In this document: positions 5,599-13,048 of the stretch, piece by piece
How the letters are laid out: every line of letters starts with the position of its first letter
How positions within the stretch are numbered: the stretch's first letter is position 1
Source: Aquificota bacterium
GTDB lineage: Bacteria; Aquificota; Aquificia; Aquificales; Aquificaceae
Assembly (NCBI GenBank): GCA_013153455.1
Contig: JAADEK010000012.1
Location: 1-14,799, forward strand
Direction: 5' to 3'
Length of the DNA: 14,799 nucleotides
Made by a program: the position numbers and the translations under genes
The notes under the pieces: model-generated
Seen by the model: only the letters and a program-made list of their open reading frames with translations
Told to the model about the DNA's origin: nothing
Databases searched by the model: none

Positions 5599-7377
5599 AT
5601 GAACCTCACTCGCAGGGACTTTATAGAGCTCGCCATAGTTACGGGCGCATACCTCGCGACGAACCCCGTCTCCGCTCTGGCGAAGATGAGCCTCTCGGAC
5701 TTGCTCGCCTTCCGTGAGACGGGGAACGTCACACTCCTCTTCACGACAGACCTGCACGCACACCTGAGACCCCACTACTTCTCCGAACCCATAAACCTCG
5801 TCGTCCCGAAGAACCTCAGGGGACTTCCCGGGACTGTAACGGGGGAAGAATTCCTGAGGATGTATAAGATAGCGCCCGGGACGCTTGAGGCTTACTTTAT
5901 GAGCTGTGTTGACTTTCCGAAACTCGCGAGAAAGTTCGGGAAGATGGGAGGGGCTCCTCACATAACGTGGCTCGTGAAGAAGATAATCTCCGAAAGGGGA
6001 AGGGATAAGGTTCTCCTCCTTGACGGAGGGGATACGTGGGTGACGACCGCGGTCGGGACGTTCACCGACGGAAAAGCGGTCGTTGATTGGATGAAACTAA
6101 CGGGCTACGACGTAATGGTCGGTCACTGGGAGTTCACGCTCGGAAAGGAAAAGGTTCTAAAGAGGATAAAGGAACTGCAGTCCGCGGGGTGCGAGTTCAT
6201 ATCCCAAAACATAAGGGAGGTTGACGAGTTCGGTTTTGAGGGTGACCTTGTGTTTAAGCCTTACGCAATCAAGGAGGTGGGCGGAGCGAGGCTCGGCATC
6301 ATAGGAAACTCCTTCCCCTTCACACCCATAGCAAACCCCAAGCAATTCGTTGAGGGTTGGAGTTTCGGTATACGCGAGGACACACTCCAAGAATACGTAA
6401 ACGAGCTAAAGGAAAAGCACAAGGTTGACGCGGTAATCCTCCTCTCGCACGACGGACTCCTCCTTGATATCGCGCTCGCGAAGAAGGTGAGCGGGATAGA
6501 CATAATCATCTCCGGGCACACGCACGACGTTGTCCCGAAAGCCTACAAGGTTCCGGGAACGAACACGATTGTCGTAATAGCGGGTTCACACGGTAAATTC
6601 CTCGGCAGGCTTGACCTTGACGTAAAGAACGGAAGGATAAGAGACCTGAGCTACAAGCTCTACCCGATAGCCTCAAACCTCATACCCGCGGACCCGGAAG
6701 CCCAAAAACTCGTTGACAGTTATTGGTCTGAGCTTGACAAAAAGCTCGGGCTTTCAAAGGAGCTTTGCACAACCGAGGTGATGCTCTACAAGAGGGATAC
6801 CTTCTTCTCAACGTGGGACTGGCTCGTGGGTGAAGCTATAAACGACTACTACGGGGGTGAGCTTGACGTCGTCACATCGCCCGGATACAGGTGGGGAACG
6901 GTCGTCCTGCCCGGTGAAAAGGTCACCGTTGACCACGTATACGCCTACACCGCTATAACGTATCCGAACGTTTACGTCCTGAGGAGAACGGGAAAGCAAC
7001 TAAAGACCGTATGGGAGGACGTCGCGGACAACGTCTTCAACCCCGACCCCTTCTACCAACAGGGGGGCGATATGTCAAGGCTCTGGAACGTTGAATACGA
7101 GATAGAAGTAAACGGACCCCCCTACAACAGACTCAGGAACATAACCATAGGCGGTAAACCCCTGAAGCCCGACAAAGAGTACCTCGTCGCGGTATACGGT
7201 GGACCTCCCCCACCGCCCGATACGCTTGAGCCCGGATACAAACCCGTCCCCGTTTACGAAATTCTTATAAATTACTTAAAGAAGAAGGAGAGCGTAAAAC
7301 CGAGGACGGAGCCTAACGTGAAAGTCCTTGACGCTCCCTACAAACCTTACGACGCTTGCTACGGAGGTGGGTCTTGA
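5599..7377 (+). CDS. soxB: Thiosulfohydrolase SoxB
   Basis: SoxB is the periplasmic dimanganese hydrolase that releases sulfate from SoxY-cysteine S-thiosulfonate. The 592-residue protein starts with a Tat signal (TRRDFIEL). It carries the calcineurin-like metal motifs in order: DLHAH (51-55), GGDTW (143-147), GHWEFT (175-180), SHDGL (283-287) and GHTHD (306-310). The 5'-nucleotidase-type C-terminal domain follows, including PGYRWGTVV and the FYQQGGDMSRL segment typical of SoxB. The product ends CYGGGS. The Shine-Dalgarno AGGAGGAG lies before ATG 5599. Its stop codon overlaps the TTG start of the next gene, so translation is probably coupled. No soxCD follows. Confidence 0.97.
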   Translation: MNLTRRDFIELAIVTGAYLATNPVSALAKMSLSDLLAFRETGNVTLLFTTDLHAHLRPHYFSEPINLVVPKNLRGLPGTVTGEEFLRMYKIAPGTLEAYFMSCVDFPKLARKFGKMGGAPHITWLVKKIISERGRDKVLLLDGGDTWVTTAVGTFTDGKAVVDWMKLTGYDVMVGHWEFTLGKEKVLKRIKELQSAGCEFISQNIREVDEFGFEGDLVFKPYAIKEVGGARLGIIGNSFPFTPIANPKQFVEGWSFGIREDTLQEYVNELKEKHKVDAVILLSHDGLLLDIALAKKVSGIDIIISGHTHDVVPKAYKVPGTNTIVVIAGSHGKFLGRLDLDVKNGRIRDLSYKLYPIASNLIPADPEAQKLVDSYWSELDKKLGLSKELCTTEVMLYKRDTFFSTWDWLVGEAINDYYGGELDVVTSPGYRWGTVVLPGEKVTVDHVYAYTAITYPNVYVLRRTGKQLKTVWEDVADNVFNPDPFYQQGGDMSRLWNVEYEIEVNGPPYNRLRNITIGGKPLKPDKEYLVAVYGGPPPPPDTLEPGYKPVPVYEILINYLKKKESVKPRTEPNVKVLDAPYKPYDACYGGGS

Positions 7378-7862
7378 GGGCACTCGTAGCCTTCCTCATA
7401 GGTGCGATAATCGCCCTTTCCCTCTTTTACTTCATCCGCTACTACTTCGGGAACCCCTTCAGACTGATGTTTTACACCGTAGAGGTAAAGAACAAAAACT
7501 TTGACCAAACCCTTGAGGAGCTACAAAAGAAGCTCAACGAAAACGGGCTCAAAGTAATCCGTGTCCTTCCAATATCAAAAGCCCTTGAGGCGAGGGGTGT
7601 TAAGGACTTCATGAAATACTCAATCATACTCGCTTGTGATATACCCAACAAAGAAAAGCTCCTCGTAAAGGCGCCATCCCTCACGAACCTAATCCCCTGC
7701 AGTGTCGCGGTATACGACGACGGAAAGGGTGTGAAGGTAAGCGCGCCCAAGGAAATCGTATTCCTCGCGGAAGAAGCAAAAAAGCTGACAGAAGAAGAGA
7801 TAAAGCTCCTCATAGACACCTACAGAACCCTGAGGAAAACAATTGACGAGGTGAGGAGATGA
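7374..7862 (+). CDS. Membrane-anchored DUF302 protein
   Basis: A 162-residue protein of the DUF302 family, whose biochemical function is unknown. An N-terminal hydrophobic helix (about 3-22) should anchor it to the inner membrane with the domain outside. The DUF302 fold spans about 33-130. Cys88 (ILACDIPN) and Cys109 (LIPCSVAVYDD) are 21 residues apart, at positions equivalent to those in the next gene. I chose TTG 7374 because it overlaps the soxB stop (TTGA) and has GGAGGTGG at 7363-7370. A TTG at 7356 is in frame but upstream of that site. Its stop overlaps the next start (ATGA). A role in thiosulfate or sulfane-sulfur handling is inferred from its place in the sox run only. Confidence 0.85.
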   Translation: MRALVAFLIGAIIALSLFYFIRYYFGNPFRLMFYTVEVKNKNFDQTLEELQKKLNENGLKVIRVLPISKALEARGVKDFMKYSIILACDIPNKEKLLVKAPSLTNLIPCSVAVYDDGKGVKVSAPKEIVFLAEEAKKLTEEEIKLLIDTYRTLRKTIDEVRR

Positions 7863-8296
7863 GGAAACTTCTCCTTTTGCTCGCAACCCTAACGATTCTC
7901 TTCGCACAAAGCGGAAAGCTCCTTTATACAGAAAGGATAGAGGGGATACCTTACGAGGAGGTCGTAATCCTCCTTGAGACCGCCCTGAATGGTAAGAATA
8001 TGAACGTCCTTGAGAAACTTGAGGTATCAAAAAAGCCCAAGATGACCGTCTTTTACGTCTGTAATCTCACCTACGGCGATAAGATACTCAGGGCTTTTCC
8101 CCAGTTCGGGACGCTCGCACCGTGCAGGATTTACGTCCTTGAGAGGGAAGACGGGAGCGTTGAGGTAGGGTATATAAACGTCCAGAACCTCGTAAAGGGC
8201 TTTCGCAAATACCTCACCCCCGAGGTGATAGAGGTATTCCTGAAGGCGGACAAGGACGTGAAGGAGGCGATAAAAGAAGTAAAGGGTGAGATGTGA
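7859..8296 (+). CDS. Secreted DUF302 protein
   Basis: A 145-residue DUF302 protein with a Sec signal peptide (MRKLLLLLATLTILFAQ; cleavage near FA/QS at about 16-17), so probably periplasmic. The domain follows directly. Cys68 (FYVCNLTYGD) and Cys89 (TLAPCRIYVLE) are 21 residues apart and align with the pair in the previous gene, suggesting an old tandem duplication. It overlaps the upstream gene by ATGA and the downstream gene by one base (TGATG), so the three genes are likely translated together. The partner or substrate is unknown. A redox or sulfur-binding role for the cysteine pair is a guess from context. Confidence 0.85.
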   Translation: MRKLLLLLATLTILFAQSGKLLYTERIEGIPYEEVVILLETALNGKNMNVLEKLEVSKKPKMTVFYVCNLTYGDKILRAFPQFGTLAPCRIYVLEREDGSVEVGYINVQNLVKGFRKYLTPEVIEVFLKADKDVKEAIKEVKGEM

Positions 8297-9273
8297 TGCG
8301 CCCGCTTCTTCTCCTCCTTCTGCTCTCCCTTTCCTTTGCACAAAGATACCCGGAGCACGTAAAGGAGACCCTCAGGCGCATAACCGACAGACTTTACGGT
8401 GTGTTCGGCGTATACGAGCAAGTCTCATACGAAAACAGGGGCTTTATTTCAAACGCATACTTTTACGTCGCGGACGACGGGGTTCTTGTGGTTGACGCCC
8501 TCAGCACCTACAAGCTCGGAAAGGAGCTTCTTGAGACGATAAGGGGTATCACTGATAAGCCCGTTCGCTTCCTCGTGATTACCCACTACCACACGGACCA
8601 CTTCTACGGGGCAAAGGCTCTAAAGGAGGCGGGAGCGGAGGTCATAGCTCACGAAAACGCATACGAATACCTCTCGGACCCCTCCTCTTACAACTTCTTT
8701 CTCGCGAGGAAGAAGATACTCGGTGAGCACATGGAGGGAACGGAGCTTACACCCCCATCGCTCACGCTCAAAGACTCCCTCAACGTATACATGAGGGAAG
8801 GGGAAGGGTTAAAGAGGTTTGAGGTTATGCACCTTTGTGAGGGGCACACACCGAGCGACGTGGTCGTATTCCTGCCCGAGGAGAGGATTCTCATAAGCGG
8901 GGACCTCGTATTTGACGGCAGGCTCCCGTTTTTGGGCTCGGGAAACTCAAGGAGCTGGCTCGTTTGTCTTGAGAAGATAAGGGAGCTTCGCCCGAGGATG
9001 CTCCTCCCCGGACACGGTGAGCCTATGCTCACAAAAGAGCAAGCCCTCAGGGCTATAGAGCAAACGGAGAAGTATATAAGGGAGCTCCGTTCCGCGGTAA
9101 AGAAACTCATACAAGAGGGGTGCGACGTTGAGTGTGTGAGGGAGAGGATAAACGAGGTGATGCTCTCGGTTGACCCCTCGTATGCCCAAATCCCCGTATT
9201 TTTCAGCGTGAATCCCGTGAACGCTTACTACGTTTACTTTGAGATTGAGAACGAGCTTCTTATGGAGGAGTAA
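8296..9273 (+). CDS. Secreted metallo-beta-lactamase-fold hydrolase, SoxH-like
   Basis: A 325-residue periplasmic protein with a leucine-rich Sec signal (about 1-15, ending SFA). The metallo-beta-lactamase fold has all metal ligands: HYHTDH (His97, His99, Asp101, His102), His184 in CEGHTPSD, Asp203 in SGDLVFDG, and His240 in PGHGEP. A helical C-terminal part contains a CDVEC pair (276 and 280). SoxH of Paracoccus belongs to the same broad group and sits in its sox cluster. SoxH is not essential for thiosulfate oxidation there, and the reaction is unknown. ATG 8296 overlaps the previous stop by one base; a GTG at 8293 is an alternative. It could equally be another periplasmic MBL hydrolase acting on a persulfide or thiolester. 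Confidence 0.88.
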   Translation: MRPLLLLLLLSLSFAQRYPEHVKETLRRITDRLYGVFGVYEQVSYENRGFISNAYFYVADDGVLVVDALSTYKLGKELLETIRGITDKPVRFLVITHYHTDHFYGAKALKEAGAEVIAHENAYEYLSDPSSYNFFLARKKILGEHMEGTELTPPSLTLKDSLNVYMREGEGLKRFEVMHLCEGHTPSDVVVFLPEERILISGDLVFDGRLPFLGSGNSRSWLVCLEKIRELRPRMLLPGHGEPMLTKEQALRAIEQTEKYIRELRSAVKKLIQEGCDVECVRERINEVMLSVDPSYAQIPVFFSVNPVNAYYVYFEIENELLMEE

Positions 9274-9293
9274 AATAATCGGAGGGTATAGGG

Positions 9294-9683
9294 ATGAGGC
9301 TCTTTTCGCTTCGTGAAGCACGCGAGACGCTCGTTAAGATAAAGCCCGTGGCGGAAGACATAAGGCTCAAGAAGGAAGAGCTGAAGAAGCTCTACGAGAG
9401 TCTCAACTCCGAGGAGGACGAGCTTGAGATTATGTATATAAAGACGCGTATACGTGAGCTTGAAGCCCAGATAAGGAGACACATAGCCCGTATAGAGAAG
9501 CTCGGGGGTGTTGTGAAGGGTCTTGAGCCTCTCCTCGTTGACTTTCTGTCGGTTCACGAGGGGAGATACATATGGCTCTGCTGGAGGGAGGACGAGGAGA
9601 CGATAATGTTCTGGCACGAGCTTGATGCGGGCTACGCGGGAAGGAGACCCGTTGAGGAGCTTGAGGGCTCAGAAATCCTTTAA
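9294..9683 (+). CDS. DUF2203 family protein
   Basis: A 129-residue cytoplasmic protein of the DUF2203 family, function unknown. Residues about 5-70 form a long charged helical hairpin (a coiled coil is likely). The conserved end follows: a KLGGVVKGLEPLLVDF segment (69-84), then GRYIWLCWRE (90-99), FWHELDAGYAGRRP (106-119). The Shine-Dalgarno GGAGGG lies before ATG 9294, 20 nt after the previous stop, so it probably belongs to the same transcript, although nothing in it links to sulfur chemistry. Its 3' end overlaps the convergent transglycosylase gene by 15 bp, with no terminator between them. Confidence 0.88.
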   Translation: MRLFSLREARETLVKIKPVAEDIRLKKEELKKLYESLNSEEDELEIMYIKTRIRELEAQIRRHIARIEKLGGVVKGLEPLLVDFLSVHEGRYIWLCWREDEETIMFWHELDAGYAGRRPVEELEGSEIL

Positions 9684-11276
9684 CTTCTCTTTGTATATGT
9701 AGTAGTTGTGTAAGACCTTCTTCGTGTAGTTTTTGGTTTGTGTGTATGGAATGAGCTCTATAAAGAGAAAGTCGTCCTCGTAGCGCCTCCAGTTTCCGAC
9801 CGCTCGTTGTCCCGCGTTGTAAGACGCTATTACCCTGAGCATATCCCCGTCCCAGTAGTCCATCAAGAATGAAAGGTAAGCGGTTCCCAGAAGTATGTTC
9901 GTGTACGGGTCGTAAACGTCTCCCAGCTCTATACCGAGCCTTTTTGCCTTCCAGCGGGCTGTGAAGTCCATGAGTTGCATAAGACCCTTCGCCCCAGCGA
10001 CGGAAAGGGCGTAGACGTCAAAAAGGCTCTCTTGGCGCATTATCGCGTATATGAGCTCCGCGGGAACCCCGAAGCGCTCCGAGACCCTCCTCACTATACC
10101 CGAAAACGGTGTCGGGTGCGAGATTGACCTGTATATCTCGGAAGCGGTTCCGTATTTGTTGACCGCGAGCCTTATCGCGAGATAGGGGTCAAGCTCAAGC
10201 AAAAGGAGTATATCCCCCTTCGTTATCTCGTCCTTGTGCTTGAAGGCTTCGTAACGCATAAAGTGCAAAAATCCGTAATCGTAAATCTTCTTAAGCTCAA
10301 AGTAAAGGTTCGGGGGGCTTGCGCTGACGAGCGAAACGGGCTTGTAAACCTTCTTACCCAAAAGGAGTTTTGCCACGGTCGCGTAAAAGCCCTCCCCCTT
10401 TGACGCTTTCGTGAGGTTCTCAAGCGCGGACTCCTCCATTCTGAGGTTCAACTCCGTCTTAAAGAGCCAAAAGTGCTTTTTAGCTACGTTGGAGGACTTG
10501 AGGGGCTTGTAAGAAAGAAAGCTCTCGCGAGCCTTTTCGTAATTCCCGAGCGCGTAGTGCCCGACCCCGAGGTAAAACCGAGCTTCGGGATGTGTGCTCT
10601 TCTCAAGAACCCTCACACCGGTTCTGAGCATACCCCTCTCAAGGAGTTCCCTCCCGAGGAGGTATGTAAGGTATGGGTCTCCCTTTGCGAGCTTTTTTGC
10701 GCTCTCAATCATATCCTTTTTCAGGTATGCGTAAAGGAGGAACTCCCTCGCCTTTCTTGAGGAGCAAGAGCTCAGAACCTCTCTCGCCTTTGAAAACTTA
10801 CCGAGTCTGTAAAGTGAGACACCCCTCACGTAACAGCTGTCGCTCCACCTCAGGGCTTCTTTGTATCTCCTCGCCTTAAAGAGTTTCTTCCCTATGAGCC
10901 TCCTTTCCTCCTCCGTAAAGGAGAACTTTTTTAGCTCACGCGGAAAGAGGTGAGGGTGGTGAAGGACGAGGGGTTTTGTGCTGATACCGAGCTTTTTGTA
11001 AACGACGTATAACCTCTTTACCTGAGAAGGACTGAGTTTCTTTACGTTTATACGCTTTGCGTATGCGCGGGCTTTCTTTGGCTCCTCCTTGTATGTCTTT
11101 AGTATGAGCTGATAAAGGACGTAATTTATAAAAGGTGCGGTCGGGTATCTCTCAACGAGAAGCTCACCGAGCTTTTTGTCCTTTGTTTCCAAAAATGTTT
11201 TGTAATACTTGTATTTTTCCGATATCCCTCCGAGCGCGAGAGAAACGAAGAGAAATAAAAAAAGAACACCCCTCAT
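9669..11276 (-). CDS. Slt-type soluble lytic murein transglycosylase
   Basis: A 535-residue exported enzyme that cleaves peptidoglycan glycan strands to 1,6-anhydro products. A Sec signal covers about 1-16 (MRGVLFLFLFVSLALGG). Residues about 20-385 are tandem helical hairpins of TPR/Slt70 U-domain type (for example ARFYLGVGHYALGNYEKARE). The catalytic SLT domain runs about 395-520: the catalytic glutamate is Glu416 in AIMRQESLFD, followed by SVAGAKGLMQLM (425-436), YNAG (486-489) and the YTQTKNYTKKVL end (511-522). The start overlaps the ymdB-like stop (ATGA), so the two are co-transcribed. The overall plan resembles E. coli Slt70, though shorter. Confidence 0.93.
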   Translation of the reverse strand: MRGVLFLFLFVSLALGGISEKYKYYKTFLETKDKKLGELLVERYPTAPFINYVLYQLILKTYKEEPKKARAYAKRINVKKLSPSQVKRLYVVYKKLGISTKPLVLHHPHLFPRELKKFSFTEEERRLIGKKLFKARRYKEALRWSDSCYVRGVSLYRLGKFSKAREVLSSCSSRKAREFLLYAYLKKDMIESAKKLAKGDPYLTYLLGRELLERGMLRTGVRVLEKSTHPEARFYLGVGHYALGNYEKARESFLSYKPLKSSNVAKKHFWLFKTELNLRMEESALENLTKASKGEGFYATVAKLLLGKKVYKPVSLVSASPPNLYFELKKIYDYGFLHFMRYEAFKHKDEITKGDILLLLELDPYLAIRLAVNKYGTASEIYRSISHPTPFSGIVRRVSERFGVPAELIYAIMRQESLFDVYALSVAGAKGLMQLMDFTARWKAKRLGIELGDVYDPYTNILLGTAYLSFLMDYWDGDMLRVIASYNAGQRAVGNWRRYEDDFLFIELIPYTQTKNYTKKVLHNYYIYKEKLKDF

Positions 11277-12055
11277 AAAAACCTCTTAATCCTTTCTATA
11301 CTTATAGTTTTACCCGTGGACTCGTCTATGTCAAACAATACCGCGTTGAAAACCACCTGACCCTTCTCCTCAACCTCAAACCGTCTCGGAACGCCGAGCT
11401 TAAGTCTCTCTATAGCTTGGGCGGGCTTTACCCCTATCACCGAATACCAAACCCCGCTCATACCCACGTCCGAAACGTATCCCGTCCCTTTCTTTAGGAT
11501 AAACTCGTCCGCGGTAGGGATGTGGGTGTGTGTTCCGAACACAGCGGAAGCCCTCCCGTCCACGTATATGCCAAAAGCCCATTTCTCGGACGTAGCCTCC
11601 GCGTGAAAATCAACCACAACGATATTCGTCTCTTTCCTTATCTCTTCGTAAATCTCATCAAACACCCCGAAGGGGTTCTCAAGATTACACTCCATAAAAA
11701 CCTTACCCATGAGGTTTATAACACCGAAGACCACACCGTTTTTCTTGAAGATACCAAAACCCCTACCGGGGACACCCTCAGGGTAATTGGCTGGTCTCAG
11801 GAGGTTGTGAGCGTCGTCTATGAAGGAGTAAATCTCCTTCCTGTCCCATATGTGATTTCCGGAGGTCATGACGTCAACACCGAGCTCAAGTAGCTCCTCG
11901 TAAACCTTTTGAGTAAGACCGAAGCCCCCCGCGGCGTTCTCAACGTTAACGATAACAGCGTCGTATGCAATCTCGTCCTTCAGCTGGGGGAGGAACTCCC
12001 TTAGCGCTTTTCTTCCCGGCTTTCCGATGATATCCCCGACCGCCAAAATTCTCAT
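11273..12055 (-). CDS. YmdB-like metallophosphoesterase (TIGR00282 family)
   Basis: A 260-residue cytoplasmic calcineurin-like phosphoesterase. Members such as Bacillus YmdB hydrolyse 2',3'-cyclic AMP and influence biofilm and motility decisions. Metal ligands are visible: Asp8 in GDIIGKPG, Glu39 and Asn40 in VNVENAAGG, Asn67 and His68 in TSGNHIWD, His151 in VVDFHAEATSEK, and His176 and His178 in GTHTHIPTAD. Length and motif order match the family fully. There is no Shine-Dalgarno site. The start lies 16 bp from the divergent membrane-protein gene, and the TAAAAT 9 nt upstream suggests a leaderless mRNA. Its stop overlaps the transglycosylase start. Confidence 0.93.
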   Translation of the reverse strand: MRILAVGDIIGKPGRKALREFLPQLKDEIAYDAVIVNVENAAGGFGLTQKVYEELLELGVDVMTSGNHIWDRKEIYSFIDDAHNLLRPANYPEGVPGRGFGIFKKNGVVFGVINLMGKVFMECNLENPFGVFDEIYEEIRKETNIVVVDFHAEATSEKWAFGIYVDGRASAVFGTHTHIPTADEFILKKGTGYVSDVGMSGVWYSVIGVKPAQAIERLKLGVPRRFEVEEKGQVVFNAVLFDIDESTGKTISIERIKRFL

Positions 12056-12071
12056 AGTATACTCATTTTAA
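12056..12071. promoter_or_regulatory. 16-bp divergent promoter core
   Basis: The two start codons face away from each other across only 16 bp. On the plus strand TATACT (12058-12063) ends 8 nt before ATG 12072. On the minus strand TAAAAT (12070-12065) ends 9 nt before ATG 12055. The palindrome AGTATACT (12056-12063) lies in the centre. Neither gene has room for a Shine-Dalgarno leader. The -35 regions would lie inside the opposite coding sequence and are weak. Confidence 0.45.
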
Positions 12072-12836
12072 ATGTGGAAAAAGACCCTTCGGGTGTGGTT
12101 CATAACCCTCACACAAAACCCCTCCCTCACCTCCGGACTCGCGCTCCTCTTTACCGCTCTTAACCTCCTTTTCGTCCTTCCCTTGGGTGTGCTCTCGCTC
12201 CTCCTTCAGAACCTCATAACCTTCAGCGCGATAATATACTTCTCAAAGCTCTACCTAAAGACAAAAGGGGACGAGGAAGCCTATAAAAAGGGCGTAAAGG
12301 AAAGCTCTCTTTCGGACGTTATCCTGTCTTACATGCCCCACGCCCTGTTTTTGGTTCTCGCGAACTACGCACTCCTCATATCGCTTTTCGTCCTTTTGGT
12401 GATGGCTTTTATACTTTTGGGACTTTTGGTCGGGACTTCCCTTTTGGCTTTCGGAACCGCTCCGAGCGGAACGCTCGTTCTTGTATACGTCCTCTTTTTC
12501 TTGTTTTTATACTTCTCGGTTGTTACGTCCTTTCCCGCGTTCTTTGCGAGAACAGTCGTAGAGGCAAAAAAGCCGAGCGATTACTTCATCCTCTTCCTTA
12601 CCGCGCCCTTTTCCCGCCTCCTTTGGAGGATAAGCTTCTCCTTTGAACTTTTGGTCTCCTCCCTAATCGTGGGCGCGGTGTCCCTGTTTTTGCTAATCTT
12701 TAAATTTCTCCTCGTCAGACTATTTCCTCCCCTCGTTCTCCTTACGTATTTCTTCGGGTTTGTGAACCTCTTACTTGTATACCTCTTTGGTGTGGTCAGC
12801 GTGAGTCATTTCGTATGGAGAGGGGAAGAAAGGTGA
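12072..12836 (+). CDS. Polytopic membrane protein of unknown function
   Basis: A 254-residue very hydrophobic protein with about six membrane helices, roughly at 18-40, 42-60, 90-117, 130-152, 190-212 and 218-243. Charged loops between them include a KTKGDEEAYKKGVKE stretch near 64-78. No enzyme or transporter motif was recognised. It begins with a basic amphipathic segment (MWKKTLRVWFITLTQNP). There is no Shine-Dalgarno site, and a -10-like TATACT stands 8 nt before the ATG. It overlaps the DUF454 gene by 4 bp (GTGA), so the two are probably co-expressed. Confidence 0.8.
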   Translation: MWKKTLRVWFITLTQNPSLTSGLALLFTALNLLFVLPLGVLSLLLQNLITFSAIIYFSKLYLKTKGDEEAYKKGVKESSLSDVILSYMPHALFLVLANYALLISLFVLLVMAFILLGLLVGTSLLAFGTAPSGTLVLVYVLFFLFLYFSVVTSFPAFFARTVVEAKKPSDYFILFLTAPFSRLLWRISFSFELLVSSLIVGAVSLFLLIFKFLLVRLFPPLVLLTYFFGFVNLLLVYLFGVVSVSHFVWRGEER

Positions 12837-13039
12837 GGCTCCTTTACGGGTTTTGCTCTTTCTTTTTGCTCGTTCTCGGGCTTATAGGGCTTGTTCTCCC
12901 GCTTGTTCCCTCAAGTCCCTTCCTTATACCCGCGCTTTTGTGCCTTCACAGGGCGTTTCCGCGCGCGACGAGGAAGCTCCTCTCCTTCAAGCCCGTTCGT
13001 AGGCTCATACCCCGCAAACTCCTTGATAGGTTAAATTAA
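12833..13039 (+). CDS. DUF454 (YbaN-like) small membrane protein
   Basis: A 68-residue inner-membrane protein of the DUF454 family, function unknown. It shows the family pattern: a first hydrophobic helix ending LGLIGLVLPLVPSSPF, a second short hydrophobic stretch (LIPALLCLHRAF), then a basic tail (PRATRKLLSFKPVRRLIPRK). It is short for the family, which is usually somewhat over 100 residues; the usual second half is missing. I chose GTG 12833 because it overlaps the previous stop (GTGA), has GAGGGGAAG upstream and begins like other family members (MRLLYGF). ATG 12815 has no ribosome site and adds six polar residues. Confidence 0.75.
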   Translation: MRLLYGFCSFFLLVLGLIGLVLPLVPSSPFLIPALLCLHRAFPRATRKLLSFKPVRRLIPRKLLDRLN

Positions 13040-13048
13040 TTTTCTGAA

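Noticed and set aside
10223..10423. Possible small gene inside the transglycosylase region
   Set aside because: It is an out-of-frame shadow of the Slt helical-repeat part with no ribosome site or recognisable domain.
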